A DNA stretch of 64,000 nucleotides. Origin: Streptomyces jeddahensis. GTDB taxonomy: Bacteria > Actinomycetota > Actinomycetes > Streptomycetales > Streptomycetaceae. Below, one piece after another: positions 43,305 through 51,462 of this stretch. Within the stretch, counting starts at the first letter, position 1. Every line of letters starts with the position of its first letter. Where the stretch lies: contig NZ_LOHS01000089.1 in the NCBI RefSeq assembly GCF_001642995.1, forward strand, positions 1-64,000, in the 5' to 3' direction. Made by a program: the position numbers and the translations under genes. The notes beneath the pieces are model-generated. The model searched no databases, was not told the DNA's origin, and was given only the letters and a program-made list of their open reading frames with translations.

Positions 43305-43440
43305 AGCCGTTCGGGGCGCTGTGGCGCACGAGGGACTCCGTCTTCTGGCGCAGGCCATCGAGCGCCCAGCACGGTGGAAGGTTCCGGCACGGCTCGGGCG
43401 GCGCCGTACCGCCGCTCCGCCGGGTGCCGCCGCCACACCT
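43305..43440 (+). pseudogene. 3' remnant of another LacI-family gene
   Basis: Reading with one frameshift gives RQPFGA then VAHEGLRLLAQAIERP, and near the end LGRRRTAAPPG. This follows the LacI C-terminal pattern RQPFDALAHEG...LVVRRSTAPPG. Nothing of the DNA-binding or sugar-binding core remains. The rest of 43178-43868 shows no gene, so this stretch is probably decayed sequence beside the tRNA. Confidence 0.6.
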
Positions 43441-43868
43441 GCCGGGCACCGGCAGATGGCGGGCGTCGTGGTGAAGGGGCCGGCGCATGACGGACTGGGG
43501 CGTCGAGCCTCCCGAGTGCACCGCGCTTGCGAACGTCCCTGGCCTCACCTCGGCAAGGCGCCAGTCGTGCGGCGCTGGCGGCCCGCTGCCTGGCCGGTGT
43601 GGGACCGCTACGGGCACGACGAGCCGTGGCGGCGTGCCCACCGAGGCTCCGGCCGGTATCCGGAGGACTCGCTGTGGGAGGCATCAGCACCCCTGCTACA
43701 TCCCCCTCTGGCGCAGAGCAGCCGACAACTGCGGGGCAACTGCGTTCAATGTTCTTGACCGGATCGGGCGACGGCCGGTCAACATCAATTGACGCCGCCG
43801 ACGGCGACTGGGAGCGATGGGAGCACGGGGAGCAGAAGAGGGCTCCCAATCCGTTCCCAAACATGCGT

Positions 43869-43894
43869 GAGGGACCCTCCGAAGAGGGCCCCTC
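43869..43894 (-). terminator. tRNA-Pro terminator with TTCG loop
   Basis: On the minus strand gaggggccctc, ttcg and gagggtccctc make an 11-bp stem with one mismatch and a stable TTCG tetraloop, 27 bp after the tRNA 3' end. A smaller hairpin (cgaca/tgtcg) lies between. Confidence 0.75.
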
Positions 43895-43920
43895 ACCTGC
43901 GGAAATATCCGACATCTCTG

Positions 43921-43994
<74 letters not shown>

Positions 43995-44215
43995 GTGCTC
44001 GTATGACCTGGGGTTTCCCCTGGCCGAACGCGCACGGAAACCATACCGCACTCCGGCCCGTGGTCGCTCACGGCTTTTCGTCTTGATGACATGCCGACGG
44101 CTGCCGCCAGGCCCTTTGCAGGTCGCATGACCTGCGCATCCGGGCCGGTCGGGGGCGTAGGCCAGTCGGGGGTGTGGAGGCGAACGTACGGGGGCGGCGG
44201 AAGCGTCGCGGCAGC

Positions 44216-44277
44216 CCCTGCCGCGTGTCGGTCGGAGAGCCGGCAGACCCTGCCGCGTGTCAGTCGGCAGCCGGCAG
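44216..44277. repeat. About 30-bp tandem duplication at the end of the MmcQ/YjbR gene
   Basis: ccctgccgcgtgtc followed by ggtcgg/agtcgg and agccggcag occurs twice head to tail with a few differences (44216-44247 and 44248-44277). The right copy carries the stop codon and last residues of the gene. Confidence 0.75.
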
Positions 44278-44619
44278 CCCCAGCTCCGGGTGCGCCTCGA
44301 GGAGACGGCTCGGTGCGGCCTGGCGCCAGGAGTCGGCGAGGATGTCGTGCAGCTCGCCGTCGTCCTCGAGCGCGGCGAGCCGCACACGGACCCATGCGAA
44401 GCCTGCCTCGTGGTCGGCGATCCAGAACTTGTCGGGCTCCGCGAGGACCAGCTCGTCGCGCTCCTCCTTGGGGCAGCGGACCGCGATGGACGTCTCGTCC
44501 TCCGGCAGGGTGGCGAACATCTTTCCGGCTACGCGGAAGGTGGGCATCCCCCAGGCGATCTTCTCCGTCGTATCCGGCAGTGAGAGGGCGATGCGGCGTA
44601 CGTCGTCTGCGTCTGGCAT
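44260..44619 (-). CDS. MmcQ/YjbR family protein
   Basis: The 119-residue protein fits the MmcQ/YjbR fold: MPDADDVRRIALSLPDTTEK, IAWGMPTFRVAGKMFATL, and FAWVRVRLAALEDDGELHDI with an SWRQAAPSRLL end. Members resemble a DNA-binding double-wing fold, but a biological role is not established. The ATG at 44619 is the family start. The gene stands alone between a GNAT gene and the tRNA. Confidence 0.87.
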   Translation of the reverse strand: MPDADDVRRIALSLPDTTEKIAWGMPTFRVAGKMFATLPEDETSIAVRCPKEERDELVLAEPDKFWIADHEAGFAWVRVRLAALEDDGELHDILADSWRQAAPSRLLEAHPELGLPAAD

Positions 44620-44697
44620 GACACGAACCGTAGCCAACGCCACTGACACTCCTCGCCGGAAAGCGTTGTCCCCCACACCCCGCGTCGGCGAGGGTCC

Positions 44698-45252
44698 TCA
44701 CCTGCCGGGCCCCACCGCCTCGAGCCCCACGTGCTTGTAGAACAGCGTCGTCGGATGCAGGGTCCCGGACGGGTCCGTCGCGAAGTCCGGGATCACACCG
44801 GCCTGGGTCCAGCCGGCCGTGCGGTACAGGGACTCGGCGGGGCTGGCCGTCTGGGTGTCGAGGATCATCAGGGTCACGCCGGCGGCGGCCGCGGCGTGTT
44901 CCGCTGCGGTCAGCAGGGTGCGGCCGAGCCCGCGGCCGCGTGCCGTGCGGTGCACCATCAGCTTGTTGATCTCGGCACGGTGGCGGCCGTTGGGCTTGTC
45001 CGCGAAGGCGATGCTGACCGTTCCGATCACGCGGTCCCCGTCCCGCGCGGTCCAGACGGCGAGGCGGTCGTCCGCTACCGCGGGGGCCAGGCTCCGCCAC
45101 CACTCGGCGGCCTCATCCGGGCTGAAGGGCACCAGGAATCCCAGTGAGGAGCCGTCGGCCACGACGTCGCTGAGGAGATCACCCAGGGTGTCCGCCGCGG
45201 CCAGGAGTTCCGTCGCCGACAGCCGCTGTATCCGCGTTCGAATCCGCGTCAT
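44698..45252 (-). CDS. GNAT family N-acetyltransferase
   Basis: The 184-residue protein has the GNAT acetyl-CoA fold. VIGTVSIAFADKPNGRHRAE leads to INKLMVHRTARGRGLGRTLL, the last part being the pyrophosphate loop (R/Q-x-x-G-x-G/A), then VTLMILDTQTASPAESLYRTAGW. The acceptor is unknown. Its ATG overlaps the stop of the upstream XRE-cupin gene (ATGA), so the regulator and enzyme form an operon, a common pairing in actinobacteria. Confidence 0.9.
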   Translation of the reverse strand: MTRIRTRIQRLSATELLAAADTLGDLLSDVVADGSSLGFLVPFSPDEAAEWWRSLAPAVADDRLAVWTARDGDRVIGTVSIAFADKPNGRHRAEINKLMVHRTARGRGLGRTLLTAAEHAAAAAGVTLMILDTQTASPAESLYRTAGWTQAGVIPDFATDPSGTLHPTTLFYKHVGLEAVGPGR

Positions 45253-45833
45253 GGCGCCACCACCACCAGCGCGTACCGAACCGCTTTCGGCCCGGGGCAG
45301 TGGAAACGGGTCGGCCCCCACACCCGGAACCGCAGGCAGTCACCGCTGTTCAGGATGTGCTCGTCGCCCTCCGTGGTGAGGTGCAGCGTCCCGTCGAGGA
45401 CCCAGACGTGCTGCTCCAGACCCGGCACGGAAGGACGGTCGTACGCGATGTCCGCACCTGCCTCAAGGCGGCCCTCGACGATCTCGCCGCGCAGGCCCGC
45501 GAGTGGCGGCGACACCGACCTTCGTACGAATCCGGAGGCGCTGTCCGTCCACACTGCCTGGTCGGCCGCGCGCACCACCTGGGCCGGTTCGGTCTCCACC
45601 TCGCTCAGCAGCTGGGACATGGTGCGCTCGTAGACGGCGCAGATTCGGTTGAGGACGGACGCCGTGGGGCTGATCTCCGCGCGCTCCGCACGGGACAGGG
45701 TCGAGCGGCTGATTCCGGTGCGTTCCGCCAGTTCGCCCAGCGACCAGCCTCGTTCGGCACGCAGTTCCGCAAGGCGCGCCGCCAGCCGGACGTCGACCGG
45801 ATCGGCGTCGAGCACCGTCATGTCCTGTTTCAT
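45249..45833 (-). CDS. XRE-family regulator with C-terminal cupin domain
   Basis: The 194-residue protein has an XRE helix-turn-helix (LAELRAERGWSLGELAERTG, ISRSTLSRAERAEISPTASV) near residues 20-60. A small cupin domain follows (GADIAYDRPSVPGLEQHVWV, LDGTLHLTTEGDEHILNSGD). It should sense a small ligand in the cupin and control its own operon with the GNAT gene. ATG 45833 lies inside a long imperfect palindrome and a second ATG four codons later is possible. Confidence 0.9.
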   Translation of the reverse strand: MKQDMTVLDADPVDVRLAARLAELRAERGWSLGELAERTGISRSTLSRAERAEISPTASVLNRICAVYERTMSQLLSEVETEPAQVVRAADQAVWTDSASGFVRRSVSPPLAGLRGEIVEGRLEAGADIAYDRPSVPGLEQHVWVLDGTLHLTTEGDEHILNSGDCLRFRVWGPTRFHCPGPKAVRYALVVVAP

Positions 45834-45861
45834 ATCAGGGATGCTATCCCATATTTGAAAC
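45827..45861. promoter_or_regulatory. 35-bp imperfect palindrome over the XRE-cupin start
   Basis: Outer arms gtttca and tgaaac and an inner hairpin gggat-gct-atccc share one centre. The start codon of the XRE gene lies within the left half, so binding would block transcription or translation start. Likely an autoregulatory site. Confidence 0.6.
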
Positions 45862-45918
45862 GCCGCCGGCGACCTGGCCACCACGTAAGGAGGCGATCAG
45901 GCGGTCACGTACCGCTGC

Positions 45919-46560
45919 TCACGTGCCGGTGCCCTCCCGCCGCAGGAGCTGTTCGGTCAGCTCCGCCGCCATCGCCTTGATCGTCTCGAGGCCGGGCCTT
46001 CCCCAGGGCCGCGGCTCTGTGTCCACGACGCACACGGTGCCGAGTGCGATGCCGGTGCGGTCGATGAGCGGGGCGCCCATGTACGAACGGATCCCGATCT
46101 CGTCGACGACCGGGTTCCCGGCGAACCGCGGAAAGTCGCAGACATCCTCCAGAACTAGCGCCTTGCGTCGGACGACCACATGGGGGCAGTACCCATGGTC
46201 CCGGGCCATATAGCGGTTCACACCATGCGCCTCAGGCACCCGGGGTGTCCGATGTACCCCGGCCTGGCCGCCAATTCCGGCCTGGCCGCCGATACCGGCA
46301 CCGGCCTGCCCGCCGATACCGGCCTGCCCGGCGCCGCGCACGTGCAGCCCCGCGAAGAACTGGCGGTTCTCGTCGATGAAGTTGACCATGGCGTACGGCG
46401 CCCCGGTCACCTCGGCCAGCCTGTCCGCGAAGGCGTCGAGCGCGGGTTCGGGCCGCTCCCCCAGGCCGAGGGCGCGTAGCCGCTGCATGCGCGCAGGAGC
46501 CTCGGTGTCGACGGGCGTCAACAGGAGCGGGGCCGCGGAGGCGGGCGGGTGGTACCTCAT
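45919..46560 (-). CDS. GAF-domain protein appended to the conservon
   Basis: The 213-residue protein is a stand-alone GAF sensor. RMQRLRALGLGERPEPALDA and VTGAPYAMVNFIDENRQFFAG form the first half; YCPHVVVRRKALVLEDVCDF and IRSYMGAPLIDRTGIALGTV the second. Between them, after HVRG, lies a repeat of GQAGIG units about 25 residues long, unusual for the fold and encoded by near-identical 18-bp DNA units. Its start overlaps the cvnD stop by 4 bp, so it belongs to the conservon transcript. It may provide the signal input for the G-protein module; this is inference. Confidence 0.85.
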   Translation of the reverse strand: MRYHPPASAAPLLLTPVDTEAPARMQRLRALGLGERPEPALDAFADRLAEVTGAPYAMVNFIDENRQFFAGLHVRGAGQAGIGGQAGAGIGGQAGIGGQAGVHRTPRVPEAHGVNRYMARDHGYCPHVVVRRKALVLEDVCDFPRFAGNPVVDEIGIRSYMGAPLIDRTGIALGTVCVVDTEPRPWGRPGLETIKAMAAELTEQLLRREGTGT

Positions 46561-47165
46561 GTGTGGGCTCCGTGGGCTCCGTGGCTGTGCGCGTGGGAGG
46601 GGGCGTGGGCCAGCAGATGCCTGACGAGGGTGAGCAGGGTCTGGATGGCGGAGCTGGAGATCCGCGCGTCGCACCGCACGATCGGCACACGCGGATCGAG
46701 GTCTATCGCTGCCCGCACTTCCTCGGGGTCATAGCGGTACCCGCCGTCGAAGTCGTTGAGCGCGAGGATGAACCCCAGGCCGCGCTCCTCGAAGAAGTCG
46801 ACGGCCGGGAAGCAGTCCTGCAGCCGCCGGGTGTCGGCGAGGATCACCGCCCCGAGGGCACCCTCGGAGAGCTCGTCCCACATGAACCAGAACCGCTCCT
46901 GCCCGGGCGTGCCGAAGAGGTAGAGGATGTGCTGCGGGTCGAGGGTGATCCGCCCGAAGTCCATCGCGACGGTCGTCTCGACCTTGTTCTCGATGCCCTC
47001 CAGACTGTCGGTCGCCGCGCTGACCGTGGTGAGCAGCTCCTCCGTACTGAGCGGCGCGATTTCGCTGACCGCGCCCACGAAGGTCGTCTTGCCGACCCCG
47101 AACCCGCCCGCGACGAGGATCTTCAGCGCCGTCGGGAAGGGGTCAGAGCTGTCGTCGTAGTCCAT
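46557..47165 (-). CDS. cvnD: Conservon small GTPase CvnD
   Basis: The 202-residue protein is a Ras/Arf-like bacterial G protein. The P-loop is VAGGFGVGKTTFVGAVSEI near residue 19, TTVAMDFGRITLD corresponds to switch I, FGTPGQERFWFMWDEL to switch II and LALNDFDG is near the base-binding motif. The C-terminus has His repeats (HAPSHAHSHGAHGAH). It is the switch protein of the four-gene conservon. The ATG is 22 bp inside the preceding DUF742 gene. Confidence 0.93.
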   Translation of the reverse strand: MDYDDSSDPFPTALKILVAGGFGVGKTTFVGAVSEIAPLSTEELLTTVSAATDSLEGIENKVETTVAMDFGRITLDPQHILYLFGTPGQERFWFMWDELSEGALGAVILADTRRLQDCFPAVDFFEERGLGFILALNDFDGGYRYDPEEVRAAIDLDPRVPIVRCDARISSSAIQTLLTLVRHLLAHAPSHAHSHGAHGAHT

Positions 47166-47514
47166 CGAGCACTCTCTCAAGGAGGGACCGGTCAGTGGGG
47201 TTGTGGTGGAAGGCGGGGGGCTTGGTGGTGAGCGCCCCGCAGTCGACGAGGTCGGAGAGCAGCACCTTCGTGACGGCTGCGGGAAGCCTCAGATGCGCGG
47301 CGATCTCCGCGACCGAGAGCGGGCCCCTGCACAGGTCGAGGACCTGTCGGTGTTCGGGTCCGAGATAGCCGAGGGCCTTGGCTCCGGTGGCCATGACCTG
47401 CGACAGCAGATCCAGAGCCGCGGTCGGACGGGTCCGGCCGTTGCTGACCGTGTAGGGGCGGACGAGCCGTCCGGCCGCCCCGTCCAGCCACGGCCCGTCC
47501 TGCGGCGCCGCCAC
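47143..47514 (-). CDS. cvnC: Conservon DUF742 protein CvnC
   Basis: The 123-residue protein has the DUF742 winged-helix pattern: RLVRPYTVSNGRTRPTAALD, GPEHRQVLDLCRGPLSVAEI and AAHLRLPAAVTKVLLSDLVD, ending in LLERVLDGLRRQL. DUF742 proteins link kinase and GTPase in conservons. GTG 47514 is chosen because GAGG lies 8 bp before it. A TTG at 47520 that overlaps the previous stop is less likely. Confidence 0.92.
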   Translation of the reverse strand: MAAPQDGPWLDGAAGRLVRPYTVSNGRTRPTAALDLLSQVMATGAKALGYLGPEHRQVLDLCRGPLSVAEIAAHLRLPAAVTKVLLSDLVDCGALTTKPPAFHHNPTDRSLLERVLDGLRRQL

Positions 47515-47516
47515 GC

Positions 47517-47951
47517 TCAAGGCCTCATCGCCGACGGATCGGCGACGGGCTGCCGGGGTGCTGTCACGAGATACGGACGGACGCTCTTGACCAGCATCGC
47601 CATCTCGTATCCGAGCACGGCCGCGTCGGCCTCGCGCCCGGCGAGTACGGCCAGGCAGGTGCCGGAGCCGGCGGTGGTGACGAACAGCAGCGTGGAGTCG
47701 AGCTCCACGACGACCTGGCGCACCTCCCCGCCGTCTCCGAACCGGACGCCCGCGCTGCGGCCCAGCGAGTAGAGGCCCGACGCGAGGGCGGCCATATGGT
47801 CCGCGCTGTCCGGGTCGAGGCCGTGGACGGACTTCACGAGTCCGTCGGAGGAGAGCAGCACGGCGCTTCGGGTGTGCGGCACGCGCTGGACGAGGCCGCT
47901 CATCAGCCAGTCGAGATCGGAAACTTGACCGGTCGGCACATCGCTCGCCAT
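47517..47951 (-). CDS. cvnB: Conservon roadblock/LC7 protein CvnB
   Basis: The 144-residue protein is a roadblock/LC7 domain: LDWLMSGLVQRVPHTRSAVL, LSSDGLVKSVHGLDPDSADH and LLFVTTAGSGTCLAVLAGRE. In conservons it acts as scaffold or GTPase-activating partner for CvnD. The ATG follows aaggag after an 11-bp spacing. It lies 97 bp after cvnA, with cvnC directly behind. Confidence 0.93.
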   Translation of the reverse strand: MASDVPTGQVSDLDWLMSGLVQRVPHTRSAVLLSSDGLVKSVHGLDPDSADHMAALASGLYSLGRSAGVRFGDGGEVRQVVVELDSTLLFVTTAGSGTCLAVLAGREADAAVLGYEMAMLVKSVRPYLVTAPRQPVADPSAMRP

Positions 47952-48048
47952 GGGGGGATCGACTCCTTGGGGTTGTACGAAGGTCTGCGGGCGCGGGGGT
48001 TGCGGGACATGTGTGCGGGACATGTGGGGGCACGGAGGGGTGGGCGCG

Positions 48049-50115
48049 TCAGCCGGGCGGTTCGTCCGCGTCGTGCCGGGCGCTGGGACGGTCGTCGGGT
48101 GCCCGATCGCCTGCCTGGTCACGTGCGTACTGCGCTTCGGCCAGGCCGATGCCGCGTCGGAACGCGGCCACGAGGCCCGGATCATGACAGACGTGCTCCT
48201 CATTGCGGCGAGGGACCGGCCCTTCCCGGAGCTGCGGCACGAGGTGCTGCTGAGCGCGCCGCTTGGGAAGCTGGGGCGGCCGGTCCGTGGTGGTGCGCAC
48301 CGCTTCCGAACGGGGAGTGAGCAGGGTCGACGCATGTTCCGCCGGGACCTGCCTGTCCTCAGGCCGGATGCCGGGCAGGGCTTCGGCGATGCTCGGGCGG
48401 TTCTTCCGGGCTCCGCGGACGGGCAGGGGCGCGAGGCCTCTGCCCTTCGCGGGCTGAGCGGGAGGTGCGGCAGGCTGAGTGGTCGTCGTGGCGGCCGGTG
48501 CGATGGCCGGGCGAGCCAGTGTTCCGTTGGTGGAGACCATCGACGGCGCGGCTGCCCCGTCGGGCGACGGATTGGCTGTCCCGTCGGGCGACGGCGTGGG
48601 TCGGGGAGCGGTCCCGTCGGGCTGCTGCGGCAGGCTCCGCGACCAGGGCTGCAACGCGGCGTGCTGGGGCGGTGTCGGTTCCTGAGGCCCTGCCGGTTCC
48701 GGAGGCCCTGCCGGTTGCGGTTGCCCCTGCCGTTGCCGGGGGACGGCGATGCGCGTGCCGTGCGGCGCCGGGGCCTCGGCTACGGTGACCCGCTGCCGCC
48801 CCTGCGCATCCACCACGTCGCCGTCGCCGGTGCCGCGGTTCTCCGACGGCTGCGGCGCGCTGGGCGCGACGTGTCCCTGGATGCCACGCGCCTCCGGCTG
48901 GCCCGGCTCCGCGCCGAGCAGCTCCTGCGGTACGACGATGACGGCCTGGACGCCGCCGTAGATGTTGGTCCCGAGGCGTACCGCGATGCCGTGCCTGCGG
49001 GCCAGTTGGGAGACCACGAACAGGCCGATCCGTCCGTCCTGGAGGAGGCTCGCGACGTTGACCTGGTCCGGGTCGGCGAGGAGGGCGTTCAGCTTGTTCT
49101 GCTCGGTGACGGGCATGCCGAGGCCGCGGTCCTCGACCTCGACGGCAAGGCCGGTGGTGACCTTGCCCACGCGCAGCAGCACCTGGGTGCCCGGAGCGGA
49201 GAACGCGGTGGCGTTCTCGACGAGTTCGGCCAGCAGGTGGATGACGTCGGCGACGGCGTGCCCGCGCAGCGTGCCGTCGATGGGGGGCACGAGCTTGACG
49301 CGCGAGTACTGCTCGACCTCCGCGATGGCCGAGCGCAGGACCTCGGTCATGGAGACGGGGTTGGTCCACTGGCGGCGGGAGACCGCGCCGCCGAGCACGG
49401 CGAGGTTCTCCGCGTGCCGGCGGGTGCGGGTGGCGAGATGGTCGACGTGGAAGAGCCGCTTGAGCAGTTCGGGGTCCTCGACCTCGTGCTCCAGGTCGTC
49501 GAGGATGGTGATCTCGCGGTGCACGAGCGACTGGAGTCGCCGCGCGAGATTGACGAAGACCTCGACCTTCTGCTCGCTTCCGGCCTGGCTGGAGAGCTGG
49601 GCAGCCTTGACCACGGAGGCCACGGCCACGTCGTGGGTGCGGGAGAGTTCGTCGGCGAGCTGGGCGAAGTCGTCGCCCTTCGGGGCGGCCTGGGCAGGCG
49701 CCCGACGAACCGGCGGCGGCCCGTCCCCCCTGCGGAGCGCCTCCACGACGTCGCGCAGTTCGGACTGGCTTCGGGCGGCTGCGCGGCGCAGGACGCCGAC
49801 GCTGTCGCGGACGGTCCTCGCTGCACGATTCGCCGCGACGGCGGCGATCACGACGCCTGCGAGCGTGACCCCGACGGCTCCGGAGAGCACGGCCCACAGC
49901 GTGGGGCTCGGCGCGGCACCCGTCGACCGGACGGTGAACAGCACGGCCGCGCACGCGCTCAGGGCGACCGCGACGGGAGGCAGTACCGCGATGCGCAGCA
50001 ACTGCGGCCGTATGGGCGTCTCGGGCAGGTGCGGCACGGTACGGCCGCCCGGATTGCCGTGCCGCCCGCCTTCACGGCGGTCTGCACGTGCGGCCGGTGC
50101 ACGAAGGTGAGACAT
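48049..50115 (-). CDS. cvnA: Conservon histidine-kinase-like sensor CvnA
   Basis: The 688-residue protein has two predicted membrane helices (LLRIAVLPPVAVALSACAAV; LSGAVGVTLAGVVIAAVAAN) within residues 35-95. A coiled region and a kinase-like dimerisation stretch (SLVHREITILDDLEHEVEDP) follow. The ATPase domain has N-box ELVENATAFSAPGTQV, G1 EDRGLGM and GRIGLFVVSQLA. After residue 430 comes a long Pro/Gln/Thr-rich tail, probably disordered. It is the first conservon gene. The phosphorylated His of classic kinases is not obvious, as usual for CvnA. A pair of 20-bp tandem repeats lies upstream. Confidence 0.93.
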   Translation of the reverse strand: MSHLRAPAARADRREGGRHGNPGGRTVPHLPETPIRPQLLRIAVLPPVAVALSACAAVLFTVRSTGAAPSPTLWAVLSGAVGVTLAGVVIAAVAANRAARTVRDSVGVLRRAAARSQSELRDVVEALRRGDGPPPVRRAPAQAAPKGDDFAQLADELSRTHDVAVASVVKAAQLSSQAGSEQKVEVFVNLARRLQSLVHREITILDDLEHEVEDPELLKRLFHVDHLATRTRRHAENLAVLGGAVSRRQWTNPVSMTEVLRSAIAEVEQYSRVKLVPPIDGTLRGHAVADVIHLLAELVENATAFSAPGTQVLLRVGKVTTGLAVEVEDRGLGMPVTEQNKLNALLADPDQVNVASLLQDGRIGLFVVSQLARRHGIAVRLGTNIYGGVQAVIVVPQELLGAEPGQPEARGIQGHVAPSAPQPSENRGTGDGDVVDAQGRQRVTVAEAPAPHGTRIAVPRQRQGQPQPAGPPEPAGPQEPTPPQHAALQPWSRSLPQQPDGTAPRPTPSPDGTANPSPDGAAAPSMVSTNGTLARPAIAPAATTTTQPAAPPAQPAKGRGLAPLPVRGARKNRPSIAEALPGIRPEDRQVPAEHASTLLTPRSEAVRTTTDRPPQLPKRRAQQHLVPQLREGPVPRRNEEHVCHDPGLVAAFRRGIGLAEAQYARDQAGDRAPDDRPSARHDADEPPG

Positions 50116-50150
50116 CAGCGTCCTAGTACGAATGCTTCGAGTGCGTCGGT

Positions 50151-50200
50151 GTGCTTCGGGGTGCGGGGAGGTGCTTCGGGGTGCGGGGAGGTGCTTCGCG
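50151..50200. repeat. 20-bp tandem repeats upstream of cvnA
   Basis: gtgcttcggggtgcggggag occurs twice exactly (50151 and 50171), followed by a partial third copy. They lie in the 392-bp divergent region between cvnA and the methyltransferase gene, close to cvnA. No other gene is visible in that gap. Confidence 0.85.
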
Positions 50201-50507
50201 TTGCTTCGGGGTACGTCGGAGTGGGCCGTGGTGCGCCTGCGGGCTCCGGCGTGCGGCGCGACTCAGGCATGCGGCATCGCAGTGCCGTGCGTGACCCGGG
50301 GAGGGCCCTGCGTCGCGCGACGAACACTGACGGTAGTCGCCAACTCATCATGTGCACCGGGCAGTTGACAAACCCAGGCGAGCAACGTCCCGCTCTGGTA
50401 TGACGCTTCGTGCGACAGTACGAAATTCATTGCGGACTGGTGTTCGCCCCACCGCACCAGTCCGCCCGGGGCTGACCCCTCTGACCTCTGCCGAGAGAAC
50501 GGTGCCC

Positions 50508-51326
50508 ATGACCGACCACGCGACCACGCCCGGACCGGCGGCGAACCAGAAGATCGACACCTCGGTGCCGCACTCGGCCCGTATCTGGAACCACTGGCTG
50601 GGCGGCAAGGACAACTACCCCGTCGACCAGGAGGCCGGCGACGCGTACAGCGCCGTCTTCCCCGGCATCGTGACCATCGCCCGCAGCAGCCGCGCGTTCC
50701 TGCGGCGCAGCATCCACTACCTGGTCGCTGAGGCGGGTGTGCGGCAGTTCCTGGATGTGGGGTCCGGCCTGCCGACCGTGGACAACACGCACGAGGTCGC
50801 TCAGCGGACCGCGCCGGACGCCAGGATCGTCTACGTCGACAACGACCCGCTGGTGCTCGCGCACGCCCGTGACCTGCTCGGTTCCACCCCGCAGGGTGCG
50901 ACCGCCTATGTGGACGCCAGTCTGTACGAGCCGGAACGCATCCTGGCGGCCGCCGCCGGGACGCTGGACCTCACGCGTCCGACGGCTCTGATCCTCAGCG
51001 GCATCCTGGGCCATGTCGCGGACTACGATCAGGCACGTTCTCTCGTCCGCCGGCTGATGGACGGTCTGCCGCCGGGCAGCTATCTGTCCGTCAACGACGG
51101 TTCGCGGGGCACCGACCCGGCATACGAGCAGGCCCAGGACGGCTACAACGAGACGGGCGCGGTCCCTTACTTCCTACGGCCTGTGGCGGAGATCGCGGCG
51201 TTCTTCGACGGCTTGGAACTCGTGGAGCCAGGAGTCGTCTCGGTCCCCATGTGGCGGCCGGAGGAGTCGTCGTCTGGCGAACCGGTGCCGATCGGCCAGC
51301 ACGGCGGGCTCGGCCGTAAGCCCTGA
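50508..51326 (+). CDS. SAM-dependent methyltransferase (DUF574 type)
   Basis: The 272-residue protein belongs to an actinobacterial methyltransferase-like family often beside conservons. ARIWNHWLGGKDNYPVDQEA is its hallmark, followed by the SAM loop FLDVGSGLPTVDNTH, RIVYVDNDPLVLAHA and ALILSGILGHV. Target unknown. ATG 50508 is chosen because family similarity begins there, although the upstream frame is open. A strong bidirectional hairpin follows. Confidence 0.9.
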   Translation: MTDHATTPGPAANQKIDTSVPHSARIWNHWLGGKDNYPVDQEAGDAYSAVFPGIVTIARSSRAFLRRSIHYLVAEAGVRQFLDVGSGLPTVDNTHEVAQRTAPDARIVYVDNDPLVLAHARDLLGSTPQGATAYVDASLYEPERILAAAAGTLDLTRPTALILSGILGHVADYDQARSLVRRLMDGLPPGSYLSVNDGSRGTDPAYEQAQDGYNETGAVPYFLRPVAEIAAFFDGLELVEPGVVSVPMWRPEESSSGEPVPIGQHGGLGRKP

Positions 51327-51395
51327 CCTCGCCGGCCGCGCGGTCGCTCCATGAGCGCACGGGCCACAGGCGGTGACCGGGCGGTCATGGCGATG

Positions 51396-51435
51396 GGCGG
51401 GCGGGACCGAGCCGTGCCGCTCGGTCCCGCCCGCC
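51396..51435. terminator. Bidirectional terminator between the methyltransferase and TauD genes
   Basis: ggcgggcgggaccgagc and gctcggtcccgcccgcc are perfect 17-bp complements around cgtgcc, between convergent genes. Confidence 0.85.
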
Positions 51436-51462
51436 AGTGACACTCTTCGGATCAGGCCTTAC

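Noticed and set aside
46258..46338. Regular short repeats that could suggest a CRISPR array
   Set aside because: The units are directly adjacent without spacers and encode an in-frame glycine-rich repeat. No CRISPR array or cas gene is present in the window.
50115..50126. Half of the icmF palindrome (tactaggacg) just before the cvnA start
   Set aside because: Only ten bases match and the other half is absent. A single half-site in a 64-kb window may be chance.
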